From assembly GCA_949987565.1 (NCBI GenBank), contig OX465102.1:11734763-11798762 (forward strand): 64,000 nucleotides of DNA, written 5' to 3'. Under the pieces are notes generated by a model. That model made no database searches. It saw only the letters and a list, made by a program, of their open reading frames with translations, and was not told the origin of the DNA. Source of the DNA: Luidia sarsii (lineage: Eukaryota; Echinodermata; Asteroidea; Paxillosida; Luidiidae). The translations under genes and the position numbers were made by a program. This document shows, in pieces, positions 25,310-35,800 of this stretch; positions within the stretch are counted from its first letter, which is position 1; every line of letters starts with the position of its first letter.

Positions 25310-25800
25310 AATTAATCGAGCTCCCATTGAACACGGTACTAAAATACTCGCTCTCATACAAAGTTAATAATTATTATCCTACATGCAAGGCAAAAGTCAC
25401 TCAGTTCTTTAGCTATACTGAAAATTGTAGCTAGTTTGGACCTTCATCTCTCACATTCTTTTCAATGTTTGTGCCCTTAGCCAGTAAGCTGATTAGATTC
25501 TTTGCTAATTACCCCCAGAAAAAACACCCCCAAAATGTAGCCATCCAAGCCGAATTTCTGCAAGTGCAAGGATTTTGGGATGGACCCCTCCATTTCTACA
25601 GCCAAATAGGGCCGCATTTAAAGCCAGATATGTTCCAAATTACACGCGAAATTGAAGAGTGAACCCCCGCGTTGTCTTAAGCTTCTCTTAATATACAATA
25701 ACTTATATCAGTTAATTAGCCTCCAAATTAGACACATTTTTAAAATAAAAAGGTTGTTTGTCCACGCTTTATGATAATCAGCTCATGTGAAGAAATTAAT
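25310..25800. repeat. Dispersed ~480-bp repeat, copy 2
   Basis: Same ordered blocks as 18510-18935, in the same orientation, with scattered indels. Unknown family. Confidence 0.7.
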
Positions 25801-26039
25801 CTAGTACGAACATAGATCTGCGATTGCGCGACTTTCCCTAACCCTTAATTAATTAATTAATTTATTGAATATTTGTTTTGCACATGGTTATAAGGCTAGT
25901 CACCAGTGTTATCCAAGGTATCCAAGGGGTACTTTCCACCTACCAAAATACTAACAACCATTATCACAATGGTTTCACCTAGATCAACAAAGCCAACTCT
26001 CTTCTGGATTGGTCGAATGGTCCCACTCAACAAACTTAC

Positions 26040-26170
26040 GAATGCATTATCATCTAACGTAATTGAGGAGAATTTATAAATTTTACCGTCATAATATTGA
26101 ACCTTGGAGCCTTGGAAGTTTGTAATCTTGTTGAGATAATCCTGGCTTCCCGTCAATTCCAGAAAACCAT
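26040..26170 (-). CDS. Weak candidate exon, unknown product
   Basis: An open block on the - strand reads GFLELTGSQDYLNKITNF, then QYYDGKIYKFSSITLDDNAF, between a T-rich acceptor (TTTTTCAAAG) and a consensus donor GTAAGT. I do not recognise the sequence and see no partner exons nearby. It could be a chance ORF or part of a decayed gene or element. Confidence 0.2.
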
Positions 26171-27934
26171 CTTTGAAAAACATAAAAGGAAAATTAGTAG
26201 GCTATTATTAGTACAATTATGTAGAAGTATCTCAAACTTATTTGGATTCTATTACCAAAATCTTTTTTTTTTTTCAAGGGGTGGATTCAGCTTTTGGGTG
26301 ACCTAAATAACAGCAGTTGTCAATGATTACTTAAGTTATTAAATTTTTTCAGTCATTATCCTTCATCCGAAGTTGGTAAATGGTGATAACAACCGTAGCC
26401 TAAGTAAATGGTAGGCCGGTGGCTATGCGGGGAGGGGGATAGGCTTGGCCTTCTCCCGGAAAAAATCCTTCTTTGAAGATGATTTTTGGGCCTATAATGT
26501 TAACGATTATTTGACCACTGCTGGAACCACATGTCATGAATATGCCATAAATTAACAATCCCAGTCATCAATAAGCAGTATGCAGTACTGATGAGTCCAT
26601 CTGGGCTAACCAACAACTTACTTGTGAAAAGTTATTCCTTTCTTACGGCTCACTTTTCCGTCCCTCTCCGGGCAATTCACTGCTGCACACGCTTTGACCA
26701 TTGTTATATTCGAATTTTCCTATTCTATTCGTGTATGTTTATGTTTTTTCAAAGGACGACCAGGCCTATTTGAAGGAAAAAAATGCGTTCACTTCTGTCA
26801 AATGTCCATTCAAATGTGAGCGCGCAGCAAAACGACACGTTCGTTTCTTAGTACCCTCTTGACAAAATGCACACGTGGACGCGTATTGACGCGCTGTCCT
26901 ATCCAGTCTTTATCATGGAGATCAATGGTTGACCCAATGCACGTCTGGAGGGTAGACTTTAGAGGCGGCCAAGTAAAACGCCTTACGTCAAAATGTGTTC
27001 AGGAATATTTTTGGCTCTTAACATAATGATACACACATTATAACAAGACGGATTACAGCGAGCGCCGGACCGCGGACCGAAACCAAACGCCATGGAGGCT
27101 GCCATCTTAAAAACGCTAATAATGATGGGGCGATAGTAAAGAGCACCGTCATGCACATTATAATACAGAAAAACCACATACGTACGTGAGCGTCGCAAAA
27201 AGCAAAGAAATCCCCGGTTGTTCCATTAAAAAACGCATGTTACGACGGAAACAGATCGTTATAATTGTGTACTTTTTTCAGCATCATTAATTTTAATAAT
27301 TTATTTCGACCTGCTAGTCATGGATGGTATCATTGTAATGGCAGTCGGATACTTTATCGATGGTAAAACCAACTAGAAAGGGATTTTTGCACGTTAAAAT
27401 CAGTGCATGTAGGCCTACTACAGACATTATAATTACATTAATATACAGAAATGTTGCAAACTGCTTACTGACTAAAATGAATGACTTAACTCGAATATAT
27501 AGGGCTATAGGGCCTATCAAAAATTGGGAGGGCCAGTCGTTTCGATTCTAGCAGGACCTTTCTCAAAAGCAGAATCACTTGGTCATCGTAGTGATGATGA
27601 ATGAAGCGTCTTTGGACAATATATACCACATGGCCTCAACATCCATGCAGGAGGGGAATAAGTATGATGATTACCATCTTGTAGGTTTACCAATAATCCC
27701 TCTTGTGTGTCCACTCCCCTCCCCACTTCTCTCTTTCACCCGTCAGTCCCTTTAATGTTACCCTTCCACTACCTAATCCCTAACCAAACCCTTGCTCAGC
27801 TTCAACTTCACCAAAGAGCCCGAATCCGTGTTCCCCGAGTTTCGATCGCAACTTCTGTCTTTGATAAAGGCCCTGCAGTCTAGGGTCAAACGTCTGGCCT
27901 GCTAAAGCTACTACAGAAAATGTTCTACCACAAA

Positions 27935-28196
27935 CAAGCGCCCTTAACGAACCCGTGGCTCGGGCTCGGGCTCAGGCTTCGTCTCCGTCTGACAAAACCT
28001 GCAAGAGTCCTGCAGGTTGTGGTTTGTCGTCGAAATTTGAAGGTGTGTTGGCTTGTTTACAGTACAGAGTATTCACCAAGAAACTGGGGTCCAAACGCTT
28101 GTTTCTAGAATGCCGGTGACATTAAAACGGGTGAGAGATATAATTATGACTGAAGCCTAAGCCCGAGCCTAATAAGCTTTCATTTTGTGAACGGCC
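27935..28196. mobile_element. TIR element, AGGCTTCGTCTCCGTCTGA family, copy 1
   Basis: Shares with 37271-37525 and 53262-53515 the blocks CAGGCTTCGTCTCCGTCTGA, GCAGGTTGTGG, TTCACCAAGAAACTGGGG and GAAGCCTAAGCCC.AGCC. Length is about 260 bp, non-coding. Confidence 0.7.
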
Positions 28197-29232
28197 CATG
28201 TTATCACCTCTAGTGATTATACACTGTAACCCTTCGGCTCTCTGTGAGCGCTTGTCCAGCCAAGAACTCTTACAAGAACAATTACAAGACCACAATATTT
28301 TTTTGGGGGCAGCTGGTGACCTTGTTGGACAATAATAAATCCCAGATTGTCGAGCTCTAAAACGTTATGGAACGTCTAAATACGTGTAACATACTTTCTG
28401 ATTATAGTAATTTATCCAATTTGTTTATGTCCGGAAACTGTCAGAAAAAACCCCCAAATATTCGGCACGGAAGTTTCATACTTTTGTCCCCAAGCTCGGC
28501 ACTATTGTACCTACTTGGTACACGATCCCTGTCGAACAGAATTGTTTTGTGAAAAGAATTTGTGAAACTTTTCGATACTTATTTTTCGACAATAAACTTC
28601 CAACCTGAAATTTCTCAGAGCGTAAACCCTTACAAGGTACATAGTTATAAAGTACGCACCTTTATTATCGACTAGCTCAAAATCGAATCTTCATGAAGGT
28701 ATAGCGGTAGAAGCGTCCGAAATATCGCTGGTGTACATTTTCAACAACCTCTAATTAATAATTGGTCGTACATCTAATTAACAGATTGATCGTGCATCTA
28801 ATAACTACAATGGAAACTGGTTTTTGAAAGTGCACCACAGTGTGAGCAGTTTATAATTATCGAATTTGAAAAATAAAAAAATAGAACAGCTGTCATTTCC
28901 ATGTTTTGATTTTGATTTGATTGATTTAATTATTTTTTGTACTCTGGTGGCCAAAGGCCAAATTGCGGTATAATATACAGTAAGTAAAACAATATCGTAA
29001 TTATCTACACTAGGGGTGAATACACAATTATTGACAAAATTACGTCAATAGACAATAGATTTACATAGATAGACAATTTTAATACATATAGACAATAATT
29101 ATTTCTACTTCCATAATAATACTTCATTTCTATAATGTACTTCGCCTGTTCATGTACTTGATTTTTTTTGTATTTGTACTTCCTGTATAATTGATTTATT
29201 TTTGTTCTCATACTCGGCCTTTACTCGTACAC

Positions 29233-30800
29233 GGCCTGTATAATCTATTTCGTTTGTACTCGTACTCAGCCTGTACTCAATGTCTTTTCTAATCATACTC
29301 GGCCTGTACTCAATGCCTTTTGTACTCGTACTCGGCCTGTACTCAATGTCTTTTTTACTCATACTCAGCCTGTACTCAATGTCTTTTTTACTCGTACTCG
29401 GCCTGTACTCAATGTCTTTTTTACTCGTACTCGGCCTGTACTCAATGTCTTTTGTACTCGTACTCGGCCTGTACTCAATGTCTTTTTTACTCATACTCGG
29501 CCTGTACTCAATGTCTTTTTTACTCGTACTCGGCCTGTACTCAATGTCTTTTCTAATCATACTCGGCCTGTACTCAATGTCTTTTCTACTCGTACTCGGC
29601 CTGTACTCAATGTCTTTTTTACTCATACTCGGCCTGTACTCAATGTCTTTTCTACTCGTACTCGGCCTGTACTCAATGTCTTTTTTACTCGTACTCGGCC
29701 TGTACTCAATGTCTTTTCTACTCGTACTCGGCCTGTACTCAATGTCTTTTTTACTCGTACTCGGCCTGTACTCAATGTCTTTTGTACTCGTACTCGGCCT
29801 GTACTCAATGTCTTTTTTACTCGTACTCGGCCTGTACTCAATGTCTTTTTTACTCGTACTCGGCCTGTACTCAATGTCTTTTCTACTCGTACTCGGCCTG
29901 TACTCAATGTCTTTTCTACTCGTACTCGGCCTGTACTCAATGTCTTTTTTACTCGTACTTGGCCTGTACTCAATGTCTTTTCTACTCGTACTCGGCCTGT
30001 ACTCAATGTCTTTTCTACTCGTACTCGGCCTGTACTCAATGTCTTTTGTACTCGTACTCGGCCTGTACTCAATGTCTTTTCTACTCGTACTCGGCCTGTA
30101 CTCAATGTCTTTTTTACTCGTACTTGGCCTGTACTCAATGTCTTTTCTACTCGTACTCGGCCTGTACTCAATGTCTTTTCTACTCGTACTCGGCCTGTAC
30201 TCAATGTCTTTTGTACTCGTACTCGGCCTGTACTCAATGTCTTTTTTACTCATACTCAGCCTGTACTCAATGTCTTTTGTACTCGTACTCGGCCTGTACT
30301 CAATGTCTTTTTTACTCATACTCAGCCTGTACTCAATGTCTTTTCTACTCATACTCAGCCTGTACTCAATGTCTTTTGTACTCGTACTCGGCCTGTACTC
30401 AATGTCTTTTTTACTCATACTCAGCCTGTACTCAATGTCTTTTTTACTCGTACTCGGCCTGTACTCAATGTCTTTTTTACTCGTACTCGGCCTGTACTCA
30501 ATGTCTTTTCTACTCGTACTCGGCCTGTACTCAATGTCTTTTCTACTCGTACTCGGCCTGTACTCAATGTCTTTTCTACTCGTACTCGGCCTGTACTCAA
30601 TGTCTTTTCTACTCGTACTCGGCCTGTACTCAATGTCTTTTTTACTCGTACTCGGCCTGTACTCAATGTCTTTTTTACTCGTATTCGGCCTGTACTCAAT
30701 GTCTTTTCTACTCGTATTCGGCCTGTACTCAATGTCTTTTCTACTCGTACTTGGCCTGTACTCATTTTTTTTTCTCGTACTCAGCCTGTACTTGATTTAA
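29233..30800. repeat. 33-bp minisatellite, about 45 copies
   Basis: The unit core CTCGGCCTGTACTCAATGTC is followed by TTTTNTACTCGTA. Because the unit is 33 bp, the frames stay open on both strands, giving spurious 11-residue repeat proteins of 400-500 codons. There is no splice or start logic behind them. Single-base variants (CTCGTA/CTCATA, TTCTA/TTTTA/TTGTA) are mixed through the array. Confidence 0.95.
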
Positions 30801-32200
30801 TTTCTACCCGTACTCAGCCTGTAGTCGATTTCTTCTCTTCTCGTACTCGGCCTGTAGTCTATTTCTTTTCTCATTGTTCCCAGCCTGTAGGCTTGTCAAT
30901 TGCTTTCCTACTCGTACTCAGCCTGTAGTCTATTTCTTTTCTCATTGTCCCCAGCCTGTAGGCTACTCAATTGCTTTCCTACTCGTACTCAGCCTGTAGT
31001 CTATTTCTTTTCTCATTGTCCCCAGCTTGTAGGCTACTCAATTGCTTTCCTACTCGTACTCAGCCTGTAGTCTATTTCTTTTCTCATTGTTCCCAGCCTG
31101 TAGGCTACTCAATTGCTTTCCTACTCGTACTCAGCCTGTAGTCTATTTCTTTTCTCATTGTTCCCAGCCTGTAGGCTACTCAATTGCTTTCCTACTCGTA
31201 CTCAGCCTGTAGTCTATTTCTTTTCTCATTGTTCCCAGCTTGTAGGCTACTCAATTGCTTTCCTACTCGTACTCAGCCTGTAGTCTATTTCTTTTCTCAT
31301 TGTTCCCAGCCTGTAGGCTACTCAATTGCTTTCCTACTCGTACTCAGCCTGTAGTCTATTTCTTTTCTCATTGTCCCCAGCCTGTAGGCTACTCAATTGC
31401 TTTCCTACTCGTACTCAGCCTGTAGTCTATTTCTTTTCTCATTGTCCCCAGCCTGTAGGCTACTCAATTGCTTTCCTACTCGTACTCAGCCTGTATAGTC
31501 TATTTCTTTTCTCATTGTCCCCAGCTTGTAGGCTACTCAATTGCTTTCCTACTCGTACTCAGCCTGTAGTCTATTTCTTTTCTCATTGTCCCCAGCCTGT
31601 AGGCTACTCAATTGCTTTCCTACTCGTACTCAGCCTGTAGTCTATTTCTTTTCTCATTGTTCCCAGCCTGTAGGCTACTCAATTGCTTTCCTACTCGTAC
31701 TCAGCCTGTAGTCTATTTCTTTTCTCATTGTTCCCAGCCTGTAGGCTACTCAATTGCTTTCCTACTCGTACTCAGCCTGTAGTCTATTTCTTTTCTCATT
31801 GTCCCCAGCCTGTAGGCTACTCAATTGCTTTCCTACTCGTACTCAGCCTGTAGTCTATTTCTTTTCTCATTGTTCCCAGCCTGTAGGCTACTCAATTGCT
31901 TTCCTACTCGTACTCAGCCTGTAGTCTATTTCTTTTCTCATTGTCCCCAGCTTGTAGGCTACTCAATTGCTTTCCTACTCGTACTCAGCCTGTAGTCTAT
32001 TTTTTTTCTCATTGTTCCCAGCCTGTAGGCTACTCAATTGCTTTCCTACTCGTACTCAGCCTGTAGTCTATTTCTTTTCTCATTGTCCCCAGCCTGTAGG
32101 CTACTCAATTGCTTTCCTACTCGTACTCAGCCTGTAGTCTATTTCTTTTCTCATTGTCCCCAGCTTGTAGGCTACTCAATTGCTTTCCTACTCGTACACG
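30801..32200. repeat. 71-bp higher-order minisatellite, about 19 copies
   Basis: Each unit holds two related halves, both containing CAGCCTGTAG: ACTCGTACTCAGCCTGTAG with TCTATTTCTTTTCTC, then CCCAGCCTGTAGGCTACTC with AATTGCTTTCCT. Both halves resemble the adjoining 33-bp unit. Degenerate units continue to about 32430, within 120 bp of the receptor stop codon. Confidence 0.93.
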
Positions 32201-32547
32201 GCCTGTGCTCAATTTATGTTGTACTCGTACTCGGTCTGAACTCGTACTCGACATAAACTCGATTTCTTTTGTACCCGTACTCAGCCTGTACTCGTTTTCT
32301 TTTCTACTCATGGTCTGTACTCGGACCCTGTAAAACTCGGACTCGGATGTTTGACCCAGTTCTCGGTGGCCAAAGTACTCGAACGCACTCGGCACTGAAT
32401 GTACTCGGGGAAAAACTCAGTAGTAGAGTTTTGATACAGTACTCGACTATATACAACATTGACTCACATCGGCGGATTGTGAACAAATGAACGTAGAAGA
32501 ATGGGAGCCAGGCTTGAAAAACCTTCAGATTTCAAACAGGTGCTTTC

Positions 32548-32805
32548 CTAGAGTGCGGTCTCGTTTGTAGTCGCTGTTTTACTGCCCGTGCATTGCTCTG
32601 TACTCTGAGTGGTGTCGCTCTGCCCGGTCGAGACGGCCAGCTTCTTTCTCCAGAGCGCCCTCACGCGGTCGTTCAAACAATACGCCAGGAAGATGAGCAC
32701 CCCTTGCAGAGAGTTGACGATAGTGGCGAGGTAGTCCAAGACCACGTGATCCACGACGGCAGCCACGAAGGCAAGAATCCATGACGTGCCAAAGAGAAGG
32801 GTCAG
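32548..32805 (-). CDS. Receptor terminal exon: TM6, TM7, cytoplasmic tail
   Basis: The acceptor is GAATCAAG|CTG at 32806-32807. It encodes LTLLFGTSWILAFVAAVV (TM6, with the GTSW pattern of class B-like receptors), then NSLQGVLIFLAYCLNDRV (TM7, matching the NSLQG.FIF family signature), then a short Thr/Ser-rich tail and TAG at 32548-32550. It joins in phase 0 to the exon ending at 34564, where ...EFKIYFK leads into TM6. Confidence 0.93.
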   Translation of the reverse strand: MTLLFGTSWILAFVAAVVDHVVLDYLATIVNSLQGVLIFLAYCLNDRVRALWRKKLAVSTGQSDTTQSTEQCTGSKTATTNETAL

Positions 32806-35800
32806 CTTGATTCAGAAGATGAACAAAAAAACACCAGGTGAACAACATTCAGAACAAAACCTTCAAAATATCAACACAGCCTTGTAGGGCCTATGGAAAC
32901 ATGTTGCAAACTGTTCAGGAACGAAATTAAAATGACCAAAATGCAAATAATTTATCATTAATTATGAGGCCCTGGTGTTATCACCATTTAATTATAAAAG
33001 GACCTTTCTCGTATAGGCAGAATGATTCATTCTGCCTTTGTGATCAAAGTGATGAGGCCCTCCTATTTTTTCAAAGATATTGACATAATTATGTAACTAG
33101 AAATCTACGTCTGTTGTCACAGAGCGTTTATAATAGGCTTTTTCATTTTCTTTTCTTTCAGGGTAACGACCGACTCTGTTCGAAATTGGAAAACCAGAAA
33201 AACTACCCTTGCCGATCGATCGTGTTTGCTGTGTCATTCCAGTGTACTGACAGAAGACTGCACATTCTACCTCACTACCACATAGCACTTCGACCTTACG
33301 TGAGATTGCACCTGCCGCCGGTATTTATTCAGTTTTTTTTTTCGGTAGAATCATTATATCAAACTTCAATTTCATTTCATTATGTACATTTCGTTTGATT
33401 ATGAAAATAACCAAGCCACAACCTTATCAGGACTTGGCATAAACATCGTGTCCTCTCCCGCCTCCTTCTCCCACTCCCTATACCTCTTGCGAGGCATTCC
33501 TGACCCGCACACCGTTAGCACTCGGACGAGTTTTCTCTTCGTTCCTTGCGTTTCTTAAGTTTCCCGTTTAAGTTTTGTATGCGCTCTTCTCGCTAGTTTT
33601 ATATAGGACTGGTCAATAGGACTGGCTTCTTGGTCACTATTGGGTCATAGAGAAGTCGTGTTAACTTGCGTATTTGGGAAGTGCGGATTATTTGCCGTAA
33701 CTTATTATCCATTAATTGGATTAAACATTCGTAAACCAAACTTTGGCGACTGTATTGCTCCGATAACGTGTATACTAATCTTGCTTCCTTTTTTGCTATG
33801 TTAAGATGTGCCCTAATAGTAATAATATCCATAAACAAAGTCATCAACAGGGGATGATGTATCGGCAAAATATGCATACTAGCTAGTCTTGTATTCACGT
33901 TTGGTTTTGCCAAATTTCATTGAAAAGCCTACGCCAAAACCTCTAAAATGCAGTTAGATGAAAGTGTATGTACAGTCCATGACCCCATAAATACTCATCA
34001 TGAGATTACGTCACGATCAGATGATGTAAATTTTTGCACTTTTACAAACAATGGAGTTTGAAAATTGCCCCTTTAAAGCCCTGTCACATGACACGTGATG
34101 ACGTCATAATGATTTCAAGGACTCTGTGCACAATTTCAGTATGGGCTCTATGCACTTCCAACATGATAAAAGTCCAAACACAATGGCCCAAGTGGCTCTT
34201 ACAAAACCCCTGCACAAAGTCTATGGGGATTTGGTGACAAGACATTAAAGAAAAATCTTAACAAAAGCAATAGCTTTTCCGCTTCGTGGCGGAAAAGCCA
34301 AAAATATTAACAAAGGCAATAGCTTTTCTGATTCGCTGCAGAAGCCAATAAAGCTGTGTACATAATAATGACAAAACTGTCCACCGAGAAAGGTCCTGCA
34401 AGGATCGACACGTCAGGCCATCCTAATTTTTGATAGGCCTATTCGCTTTGTGGTTTGCAGCATTTTTTTTGCATATTACTGTAGTCATAAATTGAAAGTA
34501 TTACAAACATAAATTGAAAGTATTACAGTAATTGTATGGGTGCATTTCTAAAAAAAAGTATACCTTGAAGTAAATCTTGAATTCGCCCATCATTTCTCTG
34601 CCGGCACCCTTGCTTTGTACCATCTTGGTGTCTTGCTTGGACCTCCGTATATTGTACACGATCAGAGAGAAGCACGCCGTGGAGAAGAGGATCGAGGCCG
34701 CCACGGGCAGACCGAAGACGACCAGGTTGACCCCGGTGCTGGCCACCCAGCACGGCTGGGACTCGCCGTAGATGGGCGGCAGGCCGGCGCACCGGCAGAG
34801 GTGGAGCGCGAGGCAGACGGAGACGATGCCGAGGGCGCCGCCCCAGACCAGCGCCATGCAGGCGGCCAGCCAGCCGCGGCTCACCCTCGACCTCCTCCGA
34901 GCCACGGCGGCGCGCCCGCTGAAGGTTTTGGCCACGTCGTAGGACATGCGGGCCATCCAGAAGAACGCGGCCAGCCACGAGAAGTGAATCAGGCAGGCGG
35001 TCGCCAGGCAAGCGCCGCCGCTGAGCTGGAGATTCCAGGCCACGAGTGGCGAGAGGAAAGCAATGAAGAGCGCCACCACGAGGTTCAGGATGAACAGCCC
35101 GGCCGTGTTCCTCAACTCGGGGAAAACGCTATAGGTGATAAAGATCACGACCAATGCTACAATCGACAAGCAATTTAAAATGAGCGATATCAGTCCGAGG
35201 GCACGCCTGTTTGGATCTGTCCAGACAAACGGTCCACACACTGCCGCTTTGCCATCGGGTAAGGCAACAAATTCCCCAGGACCAAATGCTTTCCGCTTGA
35301 CGACATGCTGAATGGACGACCCACCACCTTTCGTGACAAACTCGTCGGCAATCAAGAGTTCCACTTGGCTGCAATTGAGCTCCAGCACACCCAGGCACGC
35401 CGGAGGCAAGAACACACGTTTTCTTATGTACGTGGCGTTGACTCGTACCCACTGTAGTAACCTTGCGGCCGTGAAGTCAGCGGCCGATGTGTCGTCATCA
35501 CTTTGTGAGAACATTTCACCGTCACTAGACTTGCCGTTCCTGCACACATTTAATGCAAGTAGAATGCCGTCCTTTAGATACACAGTTACGCTTTTCACAC
35601 CGCATGCGCGTTGGTCGCTCTGATTATTGAAAAGGTTCGCTAGGAAGTCGCTCTCCAAAGAGCCAATGTCTCCACCAGTGACGACCGACACGGACAGTTC
35701 CTCTTGCGTACCGGTGGCCGTGGGTGCGGAGGAGTTGATAGAAGTTACCTGAAAGTCCATCACCTCTGCAGCGAGCAATAATTTGTCGACGTGTGACGTG

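Larger units (their letters stand above)
24084..32547. other. AASDH upstream and receptor downstream intergenic region
   Basis: No gene is supported. It holds SINE tail fragments (about 24375-24560), a foldback MITE at 24749-24917, a TAGTAG/CTACTA hairpin near 25070-25110, a dispersed repeat at 25310-25800, a weak candidate exon at 26040-26170, a TIR element at about 27935-28196, and the large minisatellites from 29230 to 32200. Confidence 0.6.

Noticed and set aside
29150..30800. Long open frames (up to about 500 codons) of 11-residue repeats on both strands
   Set aside because: The 33-bp tandem unit keeps several frames open on both strands at once; there is no splice, promoter or composition evidence for a protein.
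29233..32200. CRISPR array
   Set aside because: Repeats are contiguous tandem units without unique spacers, in an animal genome.
33599..33913. 104-codon open frame in the last receptor intron
   Set aside because: No recognisable domain, no splice context and AT-rich codon use; could be chance or an old element.
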